The translations under genes and the position numbers were made by a program. The notes under the pieces were generated by a model. It made no database searches. It saw only the letters and a list, made by a program, of their open reading frames with translations, and was not told the origin of the DNA. 9,848 nt of DNA from positions 1 to 9,848 of the forward strand of contig CAYMDU010000066.1 of assembly GCA_964389495.1 (NCBI GenBank), written 5' to 3'. Positions 1 to 5,972 of the stretch are shown in pieces (position 1 is the first letter of the stretch; each line of letters starts with the position of its first letter). Source of the DNA: RGIG3009 sp964389495 (GTDB lineage Bacteria; Bacillota; Clostridia; Oscillospirales; Acutalibacteraceae).

Positions 1-64
1 AGCAGGATAGAGGGTCCGCCTCCTAAGCGGAACGCCCCCGGTTCGAATCCGGGCAAGCGCGCCA
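1..64 (+). tRNA. tRNA-Arg (anticodon CCT), 5' end outside the window
   Basis: Only the 3' part of the gene is in the window. The anticodon stem is 15-19 TCCGC pairing with 27-31 GCGGA, and the seven-base loop CTCCTAA (20-26) places the anticodon CCT at 22-24, reading the AGG arginine codon. A five-base variable region (32-36) follows, then the T arm: stem 37-41 CCCGG with 49-53 CCGGG around loop TTCGAAT. The 3' acceptor strand is 54-60, the discriminator base is G61, and CCA is encoded at 62-64. The D arm is cut and the 5' acceptor strand lies outside, so acceptor pairing cannot be checked. A hairpin terminator begins one base later, so this is the last gene of its transcript. Confidence 0.95.
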
Positions 65-106
65 AAAAGCGCCGAGAAAGATTGCTTTCTTGGCGCTTTT
101 TCTTTT
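65..106 (+). terminator. Rho-independent terminator after tRNA-Arg, probably bidirectional
   Basis: The arm GCGCC plus GAGAAAG (69-80) pairs with CTTTCTT plus GGCGC (85-96) around loop ATTG, with one G-U pair. The flanks are A-rich at 65-68 and T-rich at 97-106. Read on the minus strand the same hairpin is followed by CTTTTTGG, so it can also end the convergent pnuC transcript, whose stop codon is at 176. The stretch 107-175 between hairpin and pnuC shows nothing else I can support. Confidence 0.9.
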
Positions 107-175
107 ATTTCTTTTTAACACGGCGCGTGTTTGATTGTAACCTGTGGCGAAGAAGAACAAACTTTTGTATGCTGT

Positions 176-862
176 TCACGGCTGCGTTTGCCGTTTTTTC
201 ATGGCTTGCCAACTGACAAAGCCATAGAGATCGTTCACCAAGAACGCCGCAAAGCAAACAACAACCGAAAGGTACCGCATGTCTTCGGTGGCGGCCAACG
301 ACCACAGCAAAATAAGAACCAAATCGTTGGCGGCATAGGCCAAGGCAAAATACGGGCTGCGGCGGAATGTGAGATACACCGCCAAAAAGCTGGTGGTAAC
401 CGATACGGTGCTGGGCACCATGTTGGCAGTGTGAAAATATGCCAAAACGAAATAGAAAGCACCGGTCACCAGCAGGGCAGCCGGCCACAAAAGCCATTGT
501 TCCTGGCGGCTCAGGGTGTTTACTTTCACTTCGGATTTGTTGCCCCGATAGGGGTTTTTAAGCCACGAAACAAGAGCAAAAACCGCCATGGGCAGGGTCA
601 TTCCCCAATAGGTGATCATTTCGCCGTAGTAGCAAAAGGTGTAGGAAATCAGCCCATACAGTAAGCTGAATATTATCATGAGAACCTGGCCCAGCGGGTT
701 GCCTTTGGCGTTGAAAATGAGAGAGGTCACCCCGATTATTGAGGCGCAAAGAGTGAGGTAATTGGTTCTGTCGAACAGGCAAAACGAGGCTGCAATCAGG
801 AACACCGAAGTGCCCCAAAGACATTTTTCCTGCTTGGTAAAATAGTGCTGCTGTGTTTTCAT
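176..862 (-). CDS. pnuC: PnuC-family vitamin or nucleoside transporter
   Basis: A 228-residue polytopic membrane protein, a normal length for PnuC proteins, which move nicotinamide riboside across the inner membrane by facilitated diffusion driven by phosphorylation inside the cell. Visible marks are about seven hydrophobic segments, GNPLGQVLMIIFSLLYG near residues 54-70, ANDLVLILLW near 178-187, and the C-terminal signature VNDLYGFVSWQAMKKRQ (209-225) with N210, D211, Y213, G214 and W218. The ATG at 862 is preceded by AGGAGG (868-873) at five bases. Family members can instead carry thiamine (PnuT), riboflavin (PnuX) or deoxynucleosides, and the sequence alone does not fix the substrate. No NAD salvage kinase or other cofactor gene is beside it. 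It has its own promoter and a structured leader of about 110 nt, so control at RNA level is plausible. The gene ends against the bidirectional terminator shared with tRNA-Arg. Confidence 0.87.
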   Translation of the reverse strand: MKTQQHYFTKQEKCLWGTSVFLIAASFCLFDRTNYLTLCASIIGVTSLIFNAKGNPLGQVLMIIFSLLYGLISYTFCYYGEMITYWGMTLPMAVFALVSWLKNPYRGNKSEVKVNTLSRQEQWLLWPAALLVTGAFYFVLAYFHTANMVPSTVSVTTSFLAVYLTFRRSPYFALAYAANDLVLILLWSLAATEDMRYLSVVVCFAAFLVNDLYGFVSWQAMKKRQTQP

Positions 863-973
863 AAACTCCTCCTAAAATAAAAGGCACCCGCCGGCACATC
901 TTCCAAGACCTAACGATGTGCAAACGGATGCTTAATGCATCGCTACCCGGTGGCAGCAGACCCTATGTGATTT
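863..973 (-). ncRNA. Structured 5' leader of pnuC, candidate cis-regulatory RNA of unknown class
   Basis: Seen: the predicted transcript from about 973 to the pnuC start can form a multi-branch fold. Hairpin A is 927-941 (5 bp, loop of 5). Hairpin B is 894-921 (7 bp, loop of 14). Both are enclosed by a short closing helix, CACC (minus-strand sense, 949-952) with GGTG (885-888), which may extend through CCGG segments at 891-894 and 947-950. A U-rich run (874-882 region, minus sense TTTTATTTT) lies between the closing helix and the AGGAGG site. Known: vitamin transporter genes of the PnuC family are often under riboswitch control. Inferred: this is a regulatory RNA. I could not match it to TPP, FMN, preQ1, THF, cobalamin or ZTP consensus features from memory, so it is left unnamed. 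Chance folding of a GC-rich leader remains possible. Confidence 0.45.
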
Positions 974-979
974 GTGAAT

Positions 980-1008
980 AGTATAGCAGGCAGCCGCCAA
1001 AAAGTCAA
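980..1008 (-). promoter_or_regulatory. Sigma-A promoter for pnuC
   Basis: On the minus strand TTGACT (1003-1008) is followed by a 17-base spacer and TATACT (980-985), with TG two bases upstream of the -10 (extended -10). The start is expected near 973, giving a 5' leader of about 110 nt. It stands back to back with the promoter at 1034-1062; the two -35 boxes are 25 bases apart. Confidence 0.8.
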
Positions 1009-1033
1009 TACGGAAAATCTCTGTACCGCCGTC

Positions 1034-1062
1034 TTGCAATGTGTTTGAAAACAGTGTATACT
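1034..1062 (+). promoter_or_regulatory. Sigma-A promoter for the PF06541 membrane protein gene
   Basis: TTGCAA (1034-1039), a 17-base spacer and TATACT (1057-1062). The start is expected near 1069, leaving a leader of about 70 nt before the GTG at 1140. The -10 is buried in a perfect inverted repeat (1048-1067). Confidence 0.75.
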
Positions 1063-1067
1063 GTTTT
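1048..1067. promoter_or_regulatory. Perfect inverted repeat over the -10, candidate operator
   Basis: AAAACAGT (1048-1055), centre GTAT, ACTGTTTT (1060-1067). The two 8-base arms are exact reverse complements and the -10 hexamer lies inside, a placement expected for a dimeric repressor. A looser copy of the half-site, AACAG with CTGTT nine bases later (about 1078-1096), follows in the early transcribed region. I cannot name the regulator, and no regulator gene is in the window. Confidence 0.5.
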
Positions 1068-1126
1068 GTAAATTCCCAACAGCCGACGAAACTGTTAGAA
1101 TGTCGGTGCATGGCCATTGCAAGCAA

Positions 1127-1132
1127 AGGAGG
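1127..1132 (+). promoter_or_regulatory. Ribosome binding site fixing a GTG start at 1140
   Basis: AAAGGAGG ends at 1132, seven bases before GTG 1140-1142. The in-frame ATG codons further upstream (1041, 1110) lack such a site, and the one at 1041 lies inside the promoter. Confidence 0.85.
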
Positions 1133-1139
1133 AAAAACG

Positions 1140-1868
1140 GTGGGACTGTTTTTAACGCTGGCTTTTTTGTTTTTTGTGGGGTCGGTTATCGGCTGGGTGA
1201 TTGAATTGCTGTTTCGGCGGTTTGTTTCTTCGGCCAATCCCGATAGACGGTGGATCAATCCGGGGTTTTGCACCGGCCCGTATTTGCCGCTGTACGGTTC
1301 CGGCTTGTGCATTTTGTATTTGGTGGCGTCGCTGGAAAAATACAACCTGATTCAAAATCCCTTTTGGCAAAAAGCGGCGCTGTTTGCCGCGATGGCAGTG
1401 TGCATGACGGCCATCGAATACCTGGCGGGTATGCTGTCTTTGAAAGTGGTAAAGGTGCGGCTGTGGGATTACCGCGACCAATGGGGGAACATTCAGGGTG
1501 TGATTTGCCCGAAATTTTCCTTGATTTGGGCGGCATTGGGGGCGCTGTATTATTTTTTGATACATCCCTATATTTTGAATGCCTTGGATTGGTTGTCTTG
1601 CAATTTGGCGTTTTCTTTTGTTGTGGGATTGTTCTACGGCGTTTTTATTATCGACATGGTGAACTCGGCCCAGTTGGTGGCCAAGCTGAAACGCTATGCC
1701 GAAGAAAACAATTTGATTGTGAAATACGAAGCGTTGAAGATGCACATTCGTGCGCGCACCGAGCGGGAACGCTATCATTTCTTTGGGCCGTTTCGATCCG
1801 ACAAGCCGTTGCATGAGCATTTGCGGGAATTGAAAGAATCGTTTGAAAGTCGGCGAAGCGAAAAATAA
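1140..1868 (+). CDS. Putative ABC-transporter type IV / CmpB-like membrane protein (PF06541)
   Basis: A 242-residue protein from the GTG at 1140. The start is chosen because AGGAGG sits seven bases upstream and translation begins directly with a hydrophobic segment, as in the family. Family signatures are visible: GSVIGWVIELLFRR (14-27), WINPGFCTGPYLPLYGSG (38-55), an LWDYRDQWGNIQGVICPKFS block (108-127) and DMVNS (172-176). About five to six membrane segments are followed by a charged cytoplasmic tail from about 180 to 242 that is probably helical. The family is often labelled a putative ABC transporter permease, but no ATPase or binding-protein gene is nearby and a transport role is unproven. 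It is divergent from pnuC, followed at 18 bases by the pduL promoter without a terminator, and may be controlled through the palindrome in its promoter. Confidence 0.8.
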   Translation: MGLFLTLAFLFFVGSVIGWVIELLFRRFVSSANPDRRWINPGFCTGPYLPLYGSGLCILYLVASLEKYNLIQNPFWQKAALFAAMAVCMTAIEYLAGMLSLKVVKVRLWDYRDQWGNIQGVICPKFSLIWAALGALYYFLIHPYILNALDWLSCNLAFSFVVGLFYGVFIIDMVNSAQLVAKLKRYAEENNLIVKYEALKMHIRARTERERYHFFGPFRSDKPLHEHLRELKESFESRRSEK

Positions 1869-1872
1869 GGAG

Positions 1873-1900
1873 AAACGGCGGACTTCTTGACAAACGGCGG
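1873..1900 (+). repeat. Two direct copies of AAACGGCGG upstream of pduL
   Basis: AAACGGCGG occurs at 1873-1881 and again at 1892-1900, 19 bases apart start to start, roughly two helical turns. The first copy lies just upstream of the -35 box and the second overlaps its last base and runs into the spacer. The same 9-mer, or its C-to-T form, recurs at other gene starts in this window (see findings). Confidence 0.6.
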
Positions 1901-1915
1901 TTTGCGTGGTAAAGT
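1887..1915 (+). promoter_or_regulatory. Sigma-A promoter for pduL with palindromic spacer
   Basis: TTGACA (1887-1892), 17-base spacer, TAAAGT (1910-1915), with TGG directly before the -10. CAAAC (1891-1895), centre GGCG, GTTTG (1900-1904) forms a perfect 5+5 inverted repeat starting in the -35 box and filling most of the spacer, a possible repressor site. Confidence 0.75.
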
Positions 1916-1950
1916 TTAAAAGAAAGAAACATAAAAAGAGGTGCGTTTTC

Positions 1951-2526
1951 ATGTCAAAACAAGTATTGGTTGAAACATCGGCTCGCCATGTTCATCTCAG
2001 CCAAGAGCATTTGGATGTGCTGTTTGGAAAAGGCTATGAACTAACGGTGAAAAAAGAACTGTCGCAACCCGGTCAATATGCCTGCACCGAGCGTGTGGAT
2101 GTTGTCGGTCCCAAAAAGACATTGGCCGGTGTGAGCATTCTCGGCCCTACCCGTTCGTCGTCGCAAGTGGAACTGTCGTTAACAGACGCGCGTTCCATCG
2201 GCGTTACGGCGCCGATTCGCGAATCGGGCGATATTGCCGGGTCCGGTGCCTGCAAGCTGGTTGGGCCCTGCGGCGAAGTGGAGCTGGCCGAAGGTGTGAT
2301 TGCCGCCAAGCGGCACATTCACATGACACCGGCCGATGCCGCCGAGTTCGGTGTGCAAGACAAAGATGTGGTTAGTGTTCAGGTGGAAACCGCCGGCCGG
2401 GCATTGACTTTCGGCGATGTGGTGGTTCGTGTCAGCGAAAAATTTGCGCTGGCAATGCATATCGACACCGACGAGTCCAACGCGGCTTGTGCGGCGCCCG
2501 GCACCATGGGCACGGTGATTCGATAA
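1951..2526 (+). CDS. pduL: Phosphate propanoyltransferase (PduL-type phosphotransacylase)
   Basis: A 191-residue enzyme of the PduL family, which exchanges CoA for phosphate on propionyl-CoA or acetyl-CoA to give the acyl phosphate, from which an acyl kinase makes ATP. The metal-site motifs are present: RHVHLS (12-17, H13 and H15), RHIHMT (121-126, H122 and H124) and H170 in MHIDTDESN, plus GPTR (65-68). The two halves form the repeated barrel typical of the family. The ATG at 1951 is preceded by AGAGGTG (1937-1943) at seven bases; an in-frame upstream start at 1906 would begin inside the promoter. The N-terminus starts straight at the first barrel and shows no obvious microcompartment targeting extension, and no shell, propanediol or acetate kinase gene is adjacent, so a cytosolic role in acetate or propionate formation is inferred. 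It is transcribed from its own promoter and ends in a strong terminator. Confidence 0.92.
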   Translation: MSKQVLVETSARHVHLSQEHLDVLFGKGYELTVKKELSQPGQYACTERVDVVGPKKTLAGVSILGPTRSSSQVELSLTDARSIGVTAPIRESGDIAGSGACKLVGPCGEVELAEGVIAAKRHIHMTPADAAEFGVQDKDVVSVQVETAGRALTFGDVVVRVSEKFALAMHIDTDESNAACAAPGTMGTVIR

Positions 2527-2533
2527 CCGTTGC

Positions 2534-2561
2534 AAAGGCCGTCCTAATGGGCGGCCTTTTT
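2534..2561 (+). terminator. Rho-independent terminator after pduL
   Basis: AAAGGCCG (2534-2541) pairs with CGGCCTTT (2552-2559), and TCC with GGG continues the stem to a TAAT loop, giving 11 pairs including one G-U, with T residues at 2557-2561. It begins eight bases after the pduL stop and ends four bases before the ribosome binding site of the next gene. Confidence 0.85.
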
Positions 2562-2577
2562 CACAAGGAGGATCTGT

Positions 2578-3309
2578 ATGAAGCAAAAAGGAGACCGCGT
2601 GCAAAAAATCATTTTCTTGGTGGTTATGATCAGCATGGGCCTTTCGGCCATTGCTGTTGCCGTGTTTTTGATGACGGCACCTTCCATTCCCACCGAGGGC
2701 GAACCGCGTGTGAAAAGTGACTATGTGTTGATGCTGTTGCAATGCTTGTTGGGCATGGTGGCCATGCTGTTGCCCAGCATGTTGCAAAAGAAATTCGGGC
2801 TGGTGATTCCTTCGCGCATGATGGTGGTGTATGCCGTGTTTCTGTATTGCTCCATTTATCTGGGCGAAGTGCGGAGTTTCTACTACCAGTTTTCAAATTG
2901 GGATAACATACTGCACACATTCAGCGGTGCCATGCTGGGGGCGTTGGGCTTTTCGGTGATTAACTTGTTGAATCGCACCGATCGCGTGCCGATTAGTTTG
3001 AGTCCCCTGTTTGTGGCGGTGTTCACCTTTTGCTTTGCGGTAACCGTTGGTGTGGTGTGGGAAGTGTATGAATTTTTGGCAGACGGGCTTCTTCACACCA
3101 ACATGCAAAAATTCGCATTGGAAGGCGGCGCCGATTTGGTGGGTCGTGCGGCACTGGCCGACACCATGACCGACCTGATTGTGGATTCGCTGGGTGCCTT
3201 GGTGATTTCGGTTGTGGGCTATATCTCGCTGAAATTTCAAAAAGGTTGGGTGGAAAAACTAACCTTGCGTGTTCGCAAAGCCGAAAACCGACAGGAGGAA
3301 ACACAGTGA
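2578..3309 (+). CDS. DUF2238 / YjdF-like integral membrane protein
   Basis: A 243-residue membrane protein with about six to seven hydrophobic segments. It carries polar residues inside or next to the membrane in the pattern of the DUF2238 (PF09997) family: NWDNILHTFSGA (107-118, with D109 and H113), VVWEVYEFLADG (159-170, with E162 and E165) and DTMTDLIVDSLGA (195-207, with D195, D199 and D203). The conserved acidic and histidine residues suggest a metal- or ion-related site, but the function of the family is unknown. ATG 2578 has AAGGAGG (2565-2571) at six bases. Between the pduL terminator and this site there is no room for a promoter, so expression depends on readthrough or on a promoter inside pduL that I could not identify. 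Its stop overlaps the GTG of the next gene, so the two are probably cotranslated. Confidence 0.75.
   Translation: MKQKGDRVQKIIFLVVMISMGLSAIAVAVFLMTAPSIPTEGEPRVKSDYVLMLLQCLLGMVAMLLPSMLQKKFGLVIPSRMMVVYAVFLYCSIYLGEVRSFYYQFSNWDNILHTFSGAMLGALGFSVINLLNRTDRVPISLSPLFVAVFTFCFAVTVGVVWEVYEFLADGLLHTNMQKFALEGGADLVGRAALADTMTDLIVDSLGALVISVVGYISLKFQKGWVEKLTLRVRKAENRQEETQ
3293..3298 (+). promoter_or_regulatory. Ribosome binding site fixing an overlapping GTG start at 3306
   Basis: AGGAGG lies seven bases before GTG 3306-3308, which overlaps the upstream TGA stop (3307-3309) as GTGA. This is a standard layout for translational coupling. Confidence 0.8.
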
Positions 3310-3734
3310 AGAAAAGTCAACTGTGGTTTATGATAGAGGGAGTCGGATGCGGGCTGCTGCAAATTGTGGTGGCAGAGTTCTTGGCTTCGGTGTATTATCG
3401 CGACATTCCGTGGTTGCGTGTGTCGGTTCCGGTGCTGGGGGCACTGGTGTCGGCGGTTGGCTTTTTCTTTTTGATGCGGCGGTATCCCGGCATCAAGTTG
3501 CCGAAATTTGCATTGGGCGGATTTGCCTATGCAGTGATGCTGCCCGCGTGGACGGTGTACCGTGCGGCGTTTCGGCTGTCGCTGTTCCCGCAGCGCGTGT
3601 TAAATGAAAGTGACGGCCGTGCCGTGCTTCGGTTGATTGGCTGGTATGCGGCAGGCGTGATTGCCGCACACGCAGTGATTGTGATGGGATTTATCGTTCG
3701 CAAACAGCGGCGAAAGAAACAGAAGAACAAATGA
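3306..3734 (+). CDS. Small hypothetical membrane protein, coupled to the DUF2238 gene
   Basis: I do not recognise a named family. The protein has 142 residues and about four hydrophobic segments (roughly 9-30, 38-57, 69-88 and 109-131). Polar features are FMIEGVGCGLLQ at the first segment (with E11), an MRRYPGIKLPKF loop (57-68), the segment VYRAAFRLSLFPQRVLNESDGR (84-105) and a strongly basic tail RKQRRKKQKNK that should be cytoplasmic. The start is GTG 3306, decided by the AGGAGG at seven bases and the four-base overlap with the stop of the previous gene. The tight coupling implies it is made together with the DUF2238 protein and may form a complex with it, which is inference. A hairpin at 3738-3774 ends the pair. 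Confidence 0.75.
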   Translation: MKKSQLWFMIEGVGCGLLQIVVAEFLASVYYRDIPWLRVSVPVLGALVSAVGFFFLMRRYPGIKLPKFALGGFAYAVMLPAWTVYRAAFRLSLFPQRVLNESDGRAVLRLIGWYAAGVIAAHAVIVMGFIVRKQRRKKQKNK

Positions 3735-3737
3735 AAC

Positions 3738-3774
3738 AACGCCCCTTGGCCGAAAACGCAGGCCGAGGGGCGTT
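3738..3774. terminator. Hairpin between convergent genes, likely bidirectional terminator
   Basis: AACGCCCCT (3738-3746) pairs with AGGGGCGTT (3766-3774), then one T-G pair, then GGCC (3748-3751) with GGCC (3761-3764), around a nine-base loop. The stem is very stable, but both tails are weak (TTTGTGCGG on plus, TTGTTTCATTT on minus). It sits four bases after one stop codon and eight bases before the other, ending both the membrane protein pair and the rhamnosidase gene. Confidence 0.75.
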
Positions 3775-3781
3775 TGTGCGG

Positions 3782-5935
3782 TTAAAAACGATGGCATCCC
3801 GGTTCCAGCAAGTGTGAGCAGCCGTTAATCACGGCAACAGCCGGGCAGGGGGTTGTTAGTTCGTACCGAACGATTCCGTTTTCATGCCACCAGCGAGAAG
3901 AAATTGTGCCGTGATCGGTTTCCAGAGAGGCGGAGAAGTGCTCCAACCGGTCGGTGGGATGAGGGCAAAAACGCACTTTGGGAAAGCCGGCTTCGGCCGG
4001 TTGAATACCGGCGCACACCCCGTATAACCAATCGGCAACGGCGCCGTAGGCGTAGTGGTTAAAGGAATTCATATCGGGCGACCACAGGGTGCCGTCCGGC
4101 CGAATACCGTCCCAATGTTCCCACATGGTGGTGGCGCCTTGCGTTACGGGATACAGCCACGAGGGAAAGTCCTGTCGCAACAGCAACCGATAGGCAAGAT
4201 CGGTGTAGCCGTGTTCGCTGAGCACATGAAGAATATAGGGCGTGCCCACAAAGCCGGTTTTCAACTGCACACCGTCCTTTTCGATTAGAGCAGCCAGGGA
4301 GGCGGCTGTGGCAGCGGGCGCATCGGTCAAGTGAAAATGCAGAGCCAACACATGCTCGGTTTGTGTGCGAAAATCCCCGTCGTAGGCGGCTTTGAATCCG
4401 TTAACGATTTGACCGTGGAGGGTTTCGTAGCGGGAAACTTCTTCGCCGAGAAGGTGCCCGGCGGCGCAAACCAGTTCGGCCGAATGAGCATAAAAGGCGG
4501 TGGCAATCAAGTCTTCGCGGCTGGCTCCGCGGTATTCGCCGTAGGCAGAATCCAATCCCAGCCAGTCGCCGTATTGGAAATGGTCGGTCCACAGCGGAAA
4601 CGACGGCGTGGAAGAAGTGATGTAGTCAACCCAGCGGGTCATAGCGGGGAACAGTTGCTGCAAGATGGCGGTATCGCCGTAAAAGCGGTATAAGTGCCAC
4701 GGAATGATGGTGACGGCATCGCTCCATGCGGCCGCGGCAATGGGTCCCGCCACATTGGGAATAACCACGGGAATCGCACCGTTTGCCTCTTGGGAATCGC
4801 GCATATCCAACAGCCATTTGCGGAAAAACTCCCGCACATCGAAATTGTAACAAGCGGCACCGATAAACACTTGGGCATCGCCTGTCCAACCAAGGCGCTC
4901 ATCGCGCTGAGGGCAGTCGGTGGGAATGTCAAGGTAGTTGTCGCGCTGTCCCCACACAATATTGCGGTAAAGCTGATTCAGCAACGCATCGGATGTTTCC
5001 AAACGGCCGGTTCTTCGCAAATGACTGTGAATCACAACGGCGGTGAATGCAGAAGGATTTACGGCGCCGGGAAAGGCATCCACGCGAACATAGCGAAATC
5101 CGTAGAAAGTCAGGGTGGGGAAAAAGTGCTGTTCGCCTTCGGCGCAGGTGTATTCGTAGCGGCATTGGGCATCGCGGTAATTGGCGTTGTAGAAATTGCC
5201 GTTGCTATCCAGGATTTCGGCAAAAGACAACGACACCGTTTCACCGGCGTGGGCTGTTAATGACAAGGCAACGGTGCCGGTGATGTTTTGCCCGAAATCC
5301 AGCACGGTTTCACCATGGGGTGTGTGAATAACCGCCGTTGGTTGCAACCGTTCATGGGTTACAATCGGTTCGCCGATGGCCGGAGTGAGAACCGAAGTGT
5401 CGTTGTTGGTGCTGATAACGGCGTGTTCCTGAAACGACAGAACGGCAGAGGCGTTGTAGGACAGGCCGTGATAGATGTCGCAGAACCGGTAGCCGCTGTC
5501 GGTAACCAGCCAACTTTCGTCGGTGCCGAGAACGGTATGGGTACCGTCGGAAAAGCACACGGCCAACTCCGCGATAACGGCACAGGAACGGCGCTTGGCT
5601 TCTTCCGGCAAGGTGTGCCACCCCATGGCGCCGTCTTGGGAGATGACGCCTTTGTACCACCCGTCGGCCAGGCGCAATTCCAACACATGGCGCCCCGGCG
5701 AAAGAGAAGCTATTGGATATTCCTGCACCAAAATACGCGTTTCGTAAACCGTCCAGCCGGGGGCCAAGACCTGTTGGCCGAGGCGTTCACCGTCGAAAAA
5801 AACTTCGTACACGCCGCGCGCGGAAGCACGCAAGACAGCGGAAGCCACCGGCTTTTCCACCGAAAAGTCTTTTCGAAATTGGGGGACAGCCCCTTCCGTG
5901 CTTTTGGGAGAGCAAATCCAATTGGCTTGTAACAC
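3782..5935 (-). CDS. Alpha-L-rhamnosidase, glycoside hydrolase family 78
   Basis: A 717-residue enzyme that releases terminal alpha-L-rhamnose from glycosides such as flavonoid rutinosides or plant polysaccharide fragments, by the inverting mechanism. The N-terminal part (about 1-100) is the sugar-binding-like domain with GVYEVFFDGERLGQQVLAPGW near 41-61. A beta-sandwich follows to about 310, then the (alpha/alpha)6 catalytic barrel (about 315-640) and a short C-terminal beta domain. The catalytic motif DCPQRDERLGWTGD (340-353) places the expected general acid at E346. TMWEHWDG (603-610) carries the expected base E606. NSFNHYAYGAVADWLYGV (623-640) is also typical. It is shorter than many secreted members of 900 or more residues. 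There is no signal peptide, so it is probably cytosolic and acts on imported small glycosides. The start is GTG 5935 with AGGAGG nine bases upstream. No rhamnose catabolic, transporter or regulator gene is adjacent. Confidence 0.95.
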   Translation of the reverse strand: MLQANWICSPKSTEGAVPQFRKDFSVEKPVASAVLRASARGVYEVFFDGERLGQQVLAPGWTVYETRILVQEYPIASLSPGRHVLELRLADGWYKGVISQDGAMGWHTLPEEAKRRSCAVIAELAVCFSDGTHTVLGTDESWLVTDSGYRFCDIYHGLSYNASAVLSFQEHAVISTNNDTSVLTPAIGEPIVTHERLQPTAVIHTPHGETVLDFGQNITGTVALSLTAHAGETVSLSFAEILDSNGNFYNANYRDAQCRYEYTCAEGEQHFFPTLTFYGFRYVRVDAFPGAVNPSAFTAVVIHSHLRRTGRLETSDALLNQLYRNIVWGQRDNYLDIPTDCPQRDERLGWTGDAQVFIGAACYNFDVREFFRKWLLDMRDSQEANGAIPVVIPNVAGPIAAAAWSDAVTIIPWHLYRFYGDTAILQQLFPAMTRWVDYITSSTPSFPLWTDHFQYGDWLGLDSAYGEYRGASREDLIATAFYAHSAELVCAAGHLLGEEVSRYETLHGQIVNGFKAAYDGDFRTQTEHVLALHFHLTDAPAATAASLAALIEKDGVQLKTGFVGTPYILHVLSEHGYTDLAYRLLLRQDFPSWLYPVTQGATTMWEHWDGIRPDGTLWSPDMNSFNHYAYGAVADWLYGVCAGIQPAEAGFPKVRFCPHPTDRLEHFSASLETDHGTISSRWWHENGIVRYELTTPCPAVAVINGCSHLLEPGCHRF

Positions 5936-5944
5936 GAGTGTATC

Positions 5945-5950
5945 CCTCCT
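5945..5950 (-). promoter_or_regulatory. Ribosome binding site fixing a GTG start at 5935
   Basis: AGGAGG on the minus strand lies nine bases before GTG (5935-5933). No ATG is available between this site and the first conserved residues of the rhamnosidase. Confidence 0.8.
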
Positions 5951-5972
5951 GTTCTGCTTGAATCACAGGTTC

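Noticed and set aside
131..664. Plus-strand open frame opposite pnuC
   Set aside because: Antisense to a clear PnuC-family gene, with a Gln/His/Lys-rich composition typical of a shadow.
885..952. ZTP (pfl) riboswitch upstream of pnuC
   Set aside because: The string CACCGGGTAGCGA differs by one base from a conserved ZTP strand, but the hairpin expected before it, the pairing GGGTCG-type P1 strand and the 3' GCCTGGGC-like pseudoknot strand are absent, and the downstream gene is not a folate or purine gene.
863..973. TPP riboswitch upstream of a PnuT-type thiamine transporter
   Set aside because: No CTGAGA element and no GAACCTGAT-like strand in the leader.
1152..1952. 266-codon open frame on the minus strand across the PF06541 gene
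   Set aside because: It is antisense to a clear family member, rich in His, Gln and Arg as expected for a shadow frame, and runs through the pduL promoter. No family resemblance or ribosome binding site.
4694..5932. Two long plus-strand open frames (4694-5260 and 5288-5932) inside the rhamnosidase gene
   Set aside because: Both are antisense shadows produced by the GC-rich codon use of the GH78 gene. The rhamnosidase frame is continuous and carries all family motifs.
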